Positions 40,030 to 49,494 of a stretch of DNA of 64,000 nt are shown piece by piece. Location: assembly GCF_000328475.2 (NCBI RefSeq), contig NC_026500.1, positions 62,001 through 126,000 of the forward strand. The letters run 5' to 3'. Numbering within the stretch: the stretch's first letter is position 1; each line of letters begins with the position of its first letter. The translations under genes and the position numbers were made by a program. The stretch comes from Mycosarcoma maydis (taxonomy: Eukaryota > Basidiomycota > Ustilaginomycetes > Ustilaginales). Under the pieces are notes generated by a model. It saw only the letters and a program-made list of their open reading frames with translations. It was not told the DNA's origin and searched no databases.

Positions 40030-41979
40030 ATGTCGTCAGTGGCTGCATCAACAGCGCGGTTGGCATCGCCGACGATACAGGCTTCACATTCGGCATCACC
40101 TCTTTCGGGCCAAGATGCGGTCCCATCATCACCGAGATGTGGCGCTTTGCAACTACAGCCTCTCACACCATCAGAGATCGACGCGATCAAGCTGGTTGGC
40201 GCCGAAGACTCGCGGCACTGGTCGCACACCAAAAAATGGCTCACAACCGTCATCATCTCGCTCATGGGATTCATCGCTCCGCTTGGCTCCTCTATCCTGG
40301 TGCCTGGAAATGGGTTTGTCGATACATCGTTTACCCTGCACTCGCGAACGCTGTCGCTGCTACCGGTTTCGCTGTTTGTGATTGGTCTGGGCATCGGACC
40401 ATTCGTGCTGGCACCATGCTCGGAAACCGTCGGCCGACAACCGGTCTACGTCATCACGTCGCTCCTGTTCATCGTGTTCAATCTTGCTTCGGCGTTCAGC
40501 CCGAACTTTGTGGTGCTCAACGTGTTGAGGACGTTGGCAGGCGCAGCTGGAAGCACAGGACCCAGCTTGGGCGCCGGTAGCATTGGAGATATGTTTGGTC
40601 CACGTGAACGCGGTAGGGCACAGTCGCTGTATGGGTTGGGACCACTGATGGGGCCTGTATTGGGCTCCATTATCGGCTGCTTCATTGCGGCAGCAACAAG
40701 AGACTGGAGGTGGCTGCTGCACACATTGACCATCATGAGTGCCGTTGTATTTGTCGTCATCGTGCTCTTCCTCGACGAGACGTACGCACCGGTCTTGTTG
40801 AGCAAGAAACGCGACAGGGCGATCCGACAACGGCTGCTCGACATGCAACAGCAAAACGCCGTCACAGCTACCTCGATCAAGAATTCAAGCTCGGTGCAAA
40901 ACCGTCTCAACTCGTTCAGGCGGCTGCTTCCCAGCAAACACATTCTGCACAAGATCGGCACTGCACAAAGTCGACCTTTCAGACTGCTGTTCACCAATCC
41001 GATCTGTGCCATTTTTTCGTACTACCTAGGATTTTGTTATGGCATCATCTACCTGTTCCTAACCCAGCACCCGCTGCTGTTTCAGACGAGGAAGGGCGAG
41101 CCTGATGCTCCACCGGAAGCTATCCTACCGACGTACAACTGGGGACTCGGCGTTTCAGGGTTGAGTTACCTCGGGTTGGGCTTGGGTTTTTTGGTGGCAG
41201 CGTTTACCAACGCCGCATTGCAGGATGAGGTCTATGCACGATTGGTGTTGGCGGATGGTAAAGTCGGGTGGTGGTTGTTGAAGCATCGAGAAGAGATGAC
41301 GACGATATTGAGGGAGCGCGAGTTCGATGAGCAAGCCAGAGATGTGGAAAAGCAGGCCGCGAGTGGATCAGAGCGATTCGATATGACAACTACCACTACC
41401 AGCAGTAGGAGGAGTAAAGACGGTGTTGCTGAAGGGACGAATTCTGCGCTTGGCAATGTTACGCCAGTCGTGAACGCGGACGATGCTGTTCACACGACCA
41501 CCAACCACACTGTCAGCAGCACGGACAAGAAAGGCTGGCTCGGCATGCCATCCAGCACGGACACGCCCAAGAAAGGTCGGCCCGAATACCGCCTTCCACT
41601 GTGCTTGGTCGGGATGCTGATTCTGCCCGTCGGCCTACTCGTCTTCGGCTGGAGCGCCGCCAACCAGACCCACTTCATCGTCCCGCTCATCGGCAGCTTC
41701 CTCGTTGGATGCGCCACGATTCTGTGCTTCCAGACCATCCTCGTCTACCTAGTCGACGCTTTCGTACCTTACTCAGCTTCCGCCACCGCGTGCGCGGTGC
41801 TTATCAGATCGCTCCTCGCAGCAGCTTTCCCGCTGTGTGCCGAATACATGTTCGAAGACCTCGGCTACGGATGGAGCTGCACTCTACTCGCAGCCATAGC
41901 CATGCTAGGTTTGCCCGTCCCTCTGATCCTGTACAAGTACGGAGAGCGCTTGAGAACGAGGTACAAGTTCAACGGGTAA
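40030..41979 (+). CDS. Major facilitator superfamily transporter (DHA1-like)
   Basis: A multi-spanning plasma-membrane transporter of 649 residues from an ATG, single exon. The first membrane helix (MGFIAPLGSSILVPG) follows a soluble N-terminus of about 75 residues. The loop motif CSETVGRQPVYVI is the fungal DHA1 version of MFS motif A. GSTGPSLGAGSIGDMFGPRE, then RGRAQSLYGLGPLMGPVLGS, match helices 4-5 of proton-coupled drug or polyamine exporters. LDETYAPVLLSKK marks the end of helix 6. A central cytoplasmic loop is expanded, with a Thr/Ser-rich segment near 450-520. About 12 helices are expected. The substrate is not deducible; drug or toxin efflux and small-molecule transport are both possible. 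Confidence 0.88.
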   Translation: MSSVAASTARLASPTIQASHSASPLSGQDAVPSSPRCGALQLQPLTPSEIDAIKLVGAEDSRHWSHTKKWLTTVIISLMGFIAPLGSSILVPGNGFVDTSFTLHSRTLSLLPVSLFVIGLGIGPFVLAPCSETVGRQPVYVITSLLFIVFNLASAFSPNFVVLNVLRTLAGAAGSTGPSLGAGSIGDMFGPRERGRAQSLYGLGPLMGPVLGSIIGCFIAAATRDWRWLLHTLTIMSAVVFVVIVLFLDETYAPVLLSKKRDRAIRQRLLDMQQQNAVTATSIKNSSSVQNRLNSFRRLLPSKHILHKIGTAQSRPFRLLFTNPICAIFSYYLGFCYGIIYLFLTQHPLLFQTRKGEPDAPPEAILPTYNWGLGVSGLSYLGLGLGFLVAAFTNAALQDEVYARLVLADGKVGWWLLKHREEMTTILREREFDEQARDVEKQAASGSERFDMTTTTTSSRRSKDGVAEGTNSALGNVTPVVNADDAVHTTTNHTVSSTDKKGWLGMPSSTDTPKKGRPEYRLPLCLVGMLILPVGLLVFGWSAANQTHFIVPLIGSFLVGCATILCFQTILVYLVDAFVPYSASATACAVLIRSLLAAAFPLCAEYMFEDLGYGWSCTLLAAIAMLGLPVPLILYKYGERLRTRYKFNG

Positions 41980-42211
41980 CCATGATCTTACAGCAAGGAC
42001 CTATATTTTTTTGTCTTTCTTTTGTATTTGTACCTTCCGAGTTCTCACAACGCATTTGTAGGAATCACAACTTGCCATGAAATTGCCTGTGACCCGAGTT
42101 GCTATCTACCGCACCGCACACTGGCTTACGGTGTTGTCGCACGCCGAGAAAGAGAAAGAAAGAGTGGTGATAGGATTGTTGTAAAGCCAAGACAGACGTA
42201 CGTGATGCGTC

Positions 42212-44083
42212 TCATGCACGGACACGCTTTAGCGTGTGAGCGTGAAGGGAACTGGACGACGAGGTAGAGCGACTGAGGACATGAGAGTTGCCAGAGCGCA
42301 GGGCGGCAAGGATAGCTGTGGGGATGGGGCGCAATGCCGATATGGAAGCGAGCAGAACAGAAAGCAAAGCGAGAGAGCCAGCCTGGTGCGCCGAGGCTAG
42401 CGGAATAGGGACCAAGTAGATCAATGTTGTGATACCAAGTGTAACCTGTAAAGCCACTACGCCTACCGAGATGTTGGCCAACGACAACAGTCTCGGTGGC
42501 AGAGATGGCAGGAGCGAGCAAGACGCCAAAGACGACGATTTGGCCATGTTGGCAGCAGCTGCTGCGTAAGTGCGGTTCAGACGGTGCGTTCTCCATGCGA
42601 GCAAGACGACCGTGGTGGCGGTAGTGATGGCGAGTGTACGGTGGATGAGTTGCACAGTGACCGGGTTCTGCGTGAGGTTGCGCCACACTTTGTCGGATCG
42701 ATCGGCGCGTTGGGCGAAACGGTCGTCAATGAGCTCGTGCATGGGTGGTGCAATACGCCCATCGCCCATGGTGGGAAACTCGTTATAAACCAATCCCGCA
42801 TCCAAGCCTGCTACCAACGCCCCGGACATGGCGGTGGTGAAGACGAGGCCAGCGACCAGTTTGGTGAGTCGAGAATGCGAACGCAGCAGCGGATGGTTGA
42901 GCGTGTTTGCGAGCTGCTCGAGCGCAGCTTGCGACCTAGCACGGACACCAGAGACGTGACCGCTCATGGTAGCCGTGTTGTAGTCGCGCTGCACTGCAAG
43001 TCCAGTGTGCAGCATGGCGAGGTACACGAGGAATGCCGTGCCCATATGCATGGCCAGTCGGAAATGCGACACTCGCGGTGTCCAGTCTGCTGCTGCTGCT
43101 GCTACCGTGGTCTGCGACGACAGAGTCGAGGTGCTCTGCTCTGCCGCAACTGTCGCATCGAATCTGATCCTGCCACCATCCGTATCCGCGGTAGAGTTCG
43201 GATGATCGTCTCTCATCACCGGTACCGAAACACTGGCCATCTTGGGCTTGTCACTGTTGCCAGCTTGTGGAGCAGTGAGACCCGACTCGACCATGAACCA
43301 ACCCAGAAAGCCTTGGAAGCCTATCCCCGCTGCAATCGCCAGCAGTTTCCATCTCGTGCCAGCGGCAACCCATCTGCGTGTGACAAAGAATGCGGCAGGG
43401 AGGACAAATGCAACGCCAATGACACGACCCAACACACGATGGCCCCACTCCCACATGTAGATCGACTTGAAATCGTCGAGACTCATCTTGCTGTTGAGGA
43501 GGAGGAATTCGGGTGTCTGCTTGTACTTGTCCCATTCGGCTTGCCACTCTGGGGTGGTCATGGGTAGACGCATACCTTTGAAGCCCGGGTTCCACTCAGT
43601 GATCGAGAGACCAGATTCGGTGAGTCGCGTCAGACCACCCACAACGACGATGGCGTAGACGAGGAACGCGAGTGCATACAGGTGAAGAGCGACGATGCGT
43701 TTCGATACGAGCGGTGTCGATGAGGCTTGAGCGGTGCTGCTGCCGGGTTGCATGGATGATGCAAGCTCGGCGGCGGCTGTAGATTGAGACCGCTGTTGGC
43801 ATGTGAAGCTGCTTCGAGTTGCGATGCATTTGAGGACAATCGATTCAGTCTTTGGTGATAGCGAGCGCATAGTCAGGACCGACGTTGATAGCCCAATCGA
43901 TGGTCGTCGTGCAGTCGCGCTCGTCATTGAGCGATGTTTGGTCGTAGCACCAGTGGCAAACGCTATCGCCGGCAACATCAGCGCCACTCTGGGTGTCACC
44001 GCGACTACCGATGGTGCAGCCGCCGCTGCTGCCAGCCGAAGCCCTAGAAGCCTTGGCGACATGGCATGTGCTAACGCAGCCAT
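42212..44083 (-). CDS. COX15: Heme A synthase COX15 (mitochondrial)
   Basis: Oxidises heme O to heme A in the mitochondrial inner membrane for cytochrome c oxidase. The product is 623 residues from the first ATG at 44083; the frame upstream starts with TTG. The long N-terminus is rich in Ala, Arg and Ser and acid-poor, as expected of a mitochondrial presequence. Core motifs are all present: VVVGGLTRLTESGLSITEWN, YMWEWGHRVLGR (heme His), GFQGFLGWFMVESGL, RLAMHMG (heme His), LIHRTLA, and SAHQAGSLALL near the end. An insert of about 60 Ser/Thr/Ala residues (about 273-335) in the loop before the second heme segment is longer than in yeast. Some internal Mets are alternative starts. Confidence 0.94.
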   Translation of the reverse strand: MAALAHAMSPRLLGLRLAAAAAAPSVVAVTPRVALMLPAIAFATGATTKHRSMTSATARRPSIGLSTSVLTMRSLSPKTESIVLKCIATRSSFTCQQRSQSTAAAELASSMQPGSSTAQASSTPLVSKRIVALHLYALAFLVYAIVVVGGLTRLTESGLSITEWNPGFKGMRLPMTTPEWQAEWDKYKQTPEFLLLNSKMSLDDFKSIYMWEWGHRVLGRVIGVAFVLPAAFFVTRRWVAAGTRWKLLAIAAGIGFQGFLGWFMVESGLTAPQAGNSDKPKMASVSVPVMRDDHPNSTADTDGGRIRFDATVAAEQSTSTLSSQTTVAAAAADWTPRVSHFRLAMHMGTAFLVYLAMLHTGLAVQRDYNTATMSGHVSGVRARSQAALEQLANTLNHPLLRSHSRLTKLVAGLVFTTAMSGALVAGLDAGLVYNEFPTMGDGRIAPPMHELIDDRFAQRADRSDKVWRNLTQNPVTVQLIHRTLAITTATTVVLLAWRTHRLNRTYAAAAANMAKSSSLASCSLLPSLPPRLLSLANISVGVVALQVTLGITTLIYLVPIPLASAHQAGSLALLSVLLASISALRPIPTAILAALRSGNSHVLSRSTSSSSSLHAHTLKRVRA

Positions 44084-46530
44084 GATCAGCTTGAACCCGA
44101 CGTTGCTTCTCTGCGCCGAAATAGTCAAAGATGTGTCGTGTAGGAAGAAATCCCAAATGTTGTTCAGCTCCAACTGCAACTGGATTCATGGTTCCCTTTG
44201 CCAATTCGTGATTTGGCCGCATTGGCGGGGCTCGGCTCGAGGGGCGGAAGGGACAGGAAGCCATAATTTTGCACGGATTATCAAATCAGTTACATAAATC
44301 AGAATCGCGAATATCGCTGCCACAACGTGGCTGCTGACGGAGACCATATAAAAAAATAGAAAAAAGAAAGAGAAAAGGCACAGCCGCAGAACACGACAGC
44401 TCGAATCGTGAGTCTGAGTCTCGCGAGTGCCAATCGTGAATCGTGAGTCGTGAATCACGAATCACGAATTGCGCACTCCCTACCCAAGATGGATAACCGT
44501 TCTGGTCCGACTCGAACGACATGCAGCTCTCGTGTGCAGTGTTGCTGCCACTTGGCCGCATCGAGCCGGCACTCACTGTAGAGCATGTCGAGCTAGTATG
44601 TCAAGCCAGCTGAGCGTCGCATGTCTGGGTCCATGATTCCGCGCAGATCACCTTCCCCCGACCGACTCGCTTCCTCCCTGAAACGCCAGTACCTTTCCAG
44701 GTGGCGCACAGACTGGGTATGCTTCATAGCTACATGCACTCTCCGCCAGTCTCGCCTTCAGAGCCATAGAGCAACAAGTGTCCACGGTAGACCCCAAAGC
44801 GAAAGTGTGAATCCGAGACGCTGGCCTGCTCGCCCAAACCGCTCCTCTGCGTGTATCTCTCTCTGTAGCCCACAGACCCGCACGCATAGGCAGACGTGGC
44901 TGCAACTCTGCCGTGTTCACAGGATGCCGCTTATGGTGCATTTCCTCTGGACGGCGACTCCTCGACGAGTGCTAAACAAAGCTGCGCTACAGCGATGGCG
45001 AAGCCGAACGCGTTGTCGCGCCAGGATGGCACAGCCAACATGGGTTGCAAGAGAACTTTTCTACAATCCGTGGCTAGCCGAGGTAGAGGCCGGAACACCA
45101 GCGTCTTGGCTTGCCAGAGCGAGTAAAAAGCAGGCCTCTCGGCACAGCCTGTAAGCCTTCTGAGCGTGGAGAGACATGAGATTTGCAGCAGTTGATGTCG
45201 ACGTGAAACGACAAGCAGATGAACTGAGACGTAGATGACGTTGGCAAGAGAAGCCTGCAGGCCACGCTTGCAGCTTGCGCTAGGGAACTTGGTGGCCTGA
45301 ATCCAGCGACATGTATGGCGACCACGGCGTTGGTGAATACCTAGTATGGTAAGGTCGAACGAGTACAGACCACTTTGATGAAGATAGGATACGTTTTGTC
45401 GGGCGACGCTAGATGCAGACGAAACAACCGCCTGGTCGGAGGTGTTGCAAGGTGACTACACGGCGAGTTCCTACCTGCTGCAAGTTCGAGCTCGTATGCA
45501 ACTGTCAAAAGCCTAGCTACTGAGCATCATTGTGACACTCTTTTGGCAGCATTAACCCGGGCATGCAAAGACCCGGATGGAGCTTCATCCACGCGCAGCC
45601 GTGTGTACCAAGTCTAGATGGAGCCATGTGTAGAGCATCGCACTGGTGGTAGTCCGAAGTATGCTTTGGTGAGGGCGATTGTGTCCAGGACGTGCAGGCT
45701 CAACTTGACGAGGCCAATGGAGTGAACGCCTCGCTAAACTCGGATGCCGAGTGCCATTCGCAAACATCTCGGTGATCATGTCTTAAGTTCAGTCTGTCTC
45801 TGTTTGTGTTGCGCCGACAGCTCGCGCGAGAGCTATACGTGCCTCTTAATACAGGCCAGAAACCATGGGCAAGGATTCGAGCCGGTTTCGCGGATGCTCG
45901 ACATTGTCGCACGTCGTGTTTCAGATGATCGCATGTCGTGAAAATGACAAGCGCCAAGCCTCACTTGCATGTGCAGACACCAAGCATGCCGTAGCATACA
46001 GTACCTGTCGTTGTGTGCATATTATCCGTAACTCGGGACAGAGTAATATCCGGCTTTGGATAACTTAGCATAACTTAGAGGTGCTGTTGACCTAAAATCA
46101 CTAACTTAATCGTGAATCGTGAATTTTGATTTCACTTACTTTTGTGTTGATTTTGTTCACATCGCTGACGTATGTAACATCACAGCGCACAAGGAGGCGG
46201 ACAGGCGGAAGAGATCGTATTCACGATTGGCGGATAAGAAATCCAGCTTGTGTGAAGCCAGATGACAACGATTGTCCAACGAGAAGAAATCGCGGACTTG
46301 GAGGGTAAGAGGGTAATGAATCAAGTGTTGTTCCTATCCACGATTGATCCTGCTATGACCAGGGGTCGTTAAAGCTAACGCAGCAAAGCAAAGCCGGAAT
46401 GCAGCACATTTAGCGCAGCAGAATCACCTGGTTCGGCATGGCACGAGAAGTGCTAAGAGCTGCACAAACGAGATGACAGCTGCGAGCTCGCTTGCGTGTG
46501 CCGAAAGACGTGATGCGGCGGCAAGCCGAT
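44084..46530. other. Gene-poor spacer between COX15 and Yop1
   Basis: About 2.4 kb without a supported gene. A heptamer cluster at 44404-44470 lies in the COX15 upstream region, and another is at 46109-46124. Frames at 44621-45154 (plus) and 45585-45957 (minus) look like chance or decayed sequence and match nothing I know. Confidence 0.45.
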
Positions 46531-47049
46531 TTAGTGGGTCTCGGCAGGCGCAGCGGGGGTGCTCGCGTTAGCCTGGTGCACAGTCTTTTGAGTGGTCAGG
46601 AAGACGGGTCGAATGATGCGGCTATAGACCATCTTGGCGCCCTGCGTCTGCGGAAGCATGAGCCAGACGATCGCAAGTGTCTTGATAGTGTAGTACCAGG
46701 GGATGTAGTAGAGAACAATGTTGATAAACGTTTCGAGGAAGGTAAACAGGCCAAATACGACCCAGTAGGTGAGCCACTGGATGTCGTCCTGCGGCTGCGG
46801 GCTCTCGAGCGCCTTGAGCGAAAAGTAGGCGGGCACAAAAAAGCCGAGCAGATTGGTCAAGAAGCCAGCAGCAATGTTGAAAAACACGAAAAGCGTGAAG
46901 ATGCCGAAAGCACCGAGCGCAGCGTAGGCCTTGGGAACAGGCACGGTCTGCTCAAACTTCTTCAGAGCCGGGTACCTAGAAAGCTCCTTGTCGATCTGAG
47001 CGACAAAGTATTCCACCTTTTGCTGGATTTGCTGAGCTTGAGCGGCCAT
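46531..47049 (-). CDS. YOP1: ER-shaping reticulon-like protein Yop1 (TB2/DP1/HVA22)
   Basis: Bends ER membranes into tubules with reticulons. It is 172 residues from an ATG. The hydrophobic hairpins are LGAFGIFTLFVFFNIAAGFL plus LLGFFVPAYFSLKAL and, after the conserved DDIQWLTYWVVFGLFTFLET turn, FINIVLYYIPWYYTIKTLAI. The segment WLMLPQTQGAKMVYSRIIRP is the diagnostic TB2/DP1 block. Length and order fit Yop1 exactly. The C-terminus is Ala/Pro-rich. No introns are needed. Confidence 0.96.
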   Translation of the reverse strand: MAAQAQQIQQKVEYFVAQIDKELSRYPALKKFEQTVPVPKAYAALGAFGIFTLFVFFNIAAGFLTNLLGFFVPAYFSLKALESPQPQDDIQWLTYWVVFGLFTFLETFINIVLYYIPWYYTIKTLAIVWLMLPQTQGAKMVYSRIIRPVFLTTQKTVHQANASTPAAPAETH

Positions 47050-47892
47050 TTTTGACAGACTTGTTGACGCAGGGTTGGAACCTGAGAGAAGAGCTATGGT
47101 TTGCAGACGGTGTCGATCCAGGTTGAGGCCGATATGGAGAGCGGTACGAGTTTTGGAAGATGTCGAACGTGAGTGGGGATATAGATCAATGGAAATATGA
47201 GATTGAGAGCCGATAGAAGGTGGCAGTTGAGTGTGTGAGAGCGCACAGACGTAATCGCTGAATCAAGAATCGCGAATCATGAATCGTGGACATTCGTGAT
47301 TCACAGTTTGTCTCACGTGTGACTGTCAACACTCACGCCTTACAAATCGTGAATGACCAGGCACGAGACAGTCACGAGTTATCGGTTCGCTTCTTCGTGC
47401 TTCGCCAAAAACTTCGGGGGTTCAACTCTCACGCCAAAGCTACGCCCCGCGCGCAGCACAATCACGAAATCTGTGAATCACGAGTCCAGCGTGAAAATTC
47501 CAGAATTCACGATTTGTCCGCACGATCGGATAATCGGCTGCCGATCGTCCGACGATGCGGCTTTGGCTGCTGCTGCACCCAACAGCCTGTTGTGGGCGAG
47601 TTGATGTTTGGCTTTTTGGTATCGTGTATGTACTACTGTATCTGGATACAACGCGCTTTGCTACGCTCATTGTCTTGGGGTAAAACTTGAACGGGCTGCG
47701 CTTATAGCAGTCAAATTTGCTGACTCAAAAGCATCAATGCGGCGAAACGTGGCTAGATATGCATTTTCAAGACAGCGCGAGAAAGTGAATGTAATCGTCG
47801 ATCAGCGACCATGGTTGGCTGGCGGTCCCTGACCCAATCAACACTCGAAGCGGTCTTGCAAGACGAGGCAACCAGAAGGGTGCTTTCTGAAA
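47050..47892. repeat. Spacer with heptamer units
   Basis: Yop1 upstream region and bL19m downstream flank. Heptamer elements lie at 47265-47308, 47345-47355 and 47462-47510. No gene is supported. Confidence 0.5.
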
Positions 47893-48764
47893 TCATCTGC
47901 GACTACCGCGACGCTTTGCCATCTCGTGTGCCTTCTTTTCCTCGTGCAACCTCTGCTGCTTGATCACATTTCCGATACCGGCTAACCTCCTGTCGTCCTT
48001 TCTCAAGTAGTACAGCTTGGCCCTCCTGGTCCTCCTCAGTTTACCCGACTTGTCGTTCTTGCCCGCCTCAGCCTTCTGAATCACGCGTACATCCTTGAGC
48101 AGGGGCGAGTAGAGGTTGAAACGCATCTCCACACCCAGCTTTTGCACCAGGTTACGCAGCACAAACGACGTCGATACTCCGCGACGCCGGACGGCAATGA
48201 GCACACCGGAGAACGAGGAAAAGTTGGTTTTCAGCGGCGAAGTCCATGACTCGACGATGAGCACCGAACCGGGTGGGATACGATGCGCAGATTTGCGGTC
48301 AAAGAGCTTGGTCAGACGGTTGCCTGGATCGTAGCGCGCTCGAAGATCCGAATGCACGCGTGGCATGACGGCATCAAAAATTGTCTTGGGCTCTGGAGGA
48401 GGTGTGATACCCTGTTTGGTCGAGACAAATGCTGGAACGTCGGGGATGAGCGCGGCTGATGAGAAGGGATATGTTGCGGCTGTATCGAGCGAAAGCAAGA
48501 GGATGAGAAAGAGGCGCGCTCAGCTTCGGACGCCCCAACATGCTCGAAGAGATGATCGATGAATTGCTACTTACATCGCTGTTGTTGAGAGTTCGACGCT
48601 GCTTTTGATGAGGACAACGTCGGTGGTTGATGCTGGGCCCGAGACGAAGAAAAGCCTCGTCGAGATGTAGACGACGAAGCGATCGACCAAGCCGAGCTAC
48701 TCGATCCCACCCGAAGCGAGCGCAACAGCGCCGTCAGCTGTTTGTACGATCCTGATGCTGACAT
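47893..48764 (-). CDS. IMG1: Mitochondrial large-subunit ribosomal protein bL19m (two exons)
   Basis: Component of the mitoribosome large subunit. Exon 1 is 48764-48575 and exon 2 is 48479-47893. The 95-base intron has a GTAAGT donor and a CAG acceptor and splits a Ser codon (phase 1), giving 258 residues. Exon 1 encodes a Ser/Arg-rich mitochondrial targeting region (SYKQLTALLRSLRVG, SRRGFSSSRAQH). Exon 2 carries the L19 core: PGSVLIVES, FSGVLIAVRRRGVSTSFVLR, EMRFNLYSPLLKDVRVIQKA, and RRAKLYYLR. The tail is basic (KRRGSRR). The assignment rests on the RRRGVSTSFVLRN and FxLYSP patterns. Confidence 0.92.
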
Positions 48765-49494
48765 GATGCAATGTACTGATGGTGAACGGCGACGGTGATG
48801 GAGACGATGCTGACCAAGACGTTGTGGAGAGTGCAAGCATCAAGGACCAACTTGAGAGAGACTTGAATTGCTGCCCTGTTTGTCCTCTTGTGCCACTTTT
48901 CTCGACGTTTTTCTGCATTTCTTCTTGCTTTTGATGTACTCGTGCGATAGCACAACCACACTGGCCAGATGCACAGAAACCAGACAGGACACGAGGAATT
49001 TCCGGATCCGTGTTTGATTTTAAACTGACAACCTCACAGGCCTAAATCGGGCGGATTTTGCTAAGCCACCAGCTGAACACCAGCTAAGCACCAGTCAAGT
49101 GTTGGCAAATGAGCGCGCTTTCGCCGTTTGCCTGGCTCGTTGTTTCTGCGCCCCTTGCTCACTCGACCCTGACTGCGCGTGGAAAGAGTAGGTTTCGATC
49201 TTTGCCATCTCTTTTGTCACCACCATCCATCGGCATTCATTCCTGTCCATCGCTGAGACCTTGACGCAAAAACACAAACACATCCGCATCCGCATCCGCA
49301 TCATCGGCTTGGAAATACCGTATCCTCTGCTTCTGACGCAGCGAATTGCAGCGTGCATCAAGACGGTGGTCAGACAGTCGTGACTGCAAGTCCTCATCAG
49401 CACCTGGGTTTTGCGCAGACCGACGCTTCGCAATCTGTGAATTTCTTGTGCACTTTGGTTTCGCCACGCATAGCGGCGACCTGGACTCATCACC
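48765..49494. other. Divergent promoter region of bL19m and Not3
   Basis: About 730 bases. Short direct repeats AAGCACCAG-like occur near 49065-49095. A CATCCG hexamer tract lies at 49280-49300. No gene is supported and heptamer units are sparse. Confidence 0.4.

Noticed and set aside
41980..42211. Possible gene between the convergent MFS and COX15 genes
   Set aside because: Only about 230 bases, containing likely 3' ends; no frame of interest.
44621..45154. 177-codon plus-strand frame in the COX15-Yop1 spacer
   Set aside because: Excess Arg, Ser and Trp and no motif; typical chance frame.
45868..45900. B-box-like GGATTCGAGCC and its complement
   Set aside because: The T-stem does not pair and no A box lies at the right distance.
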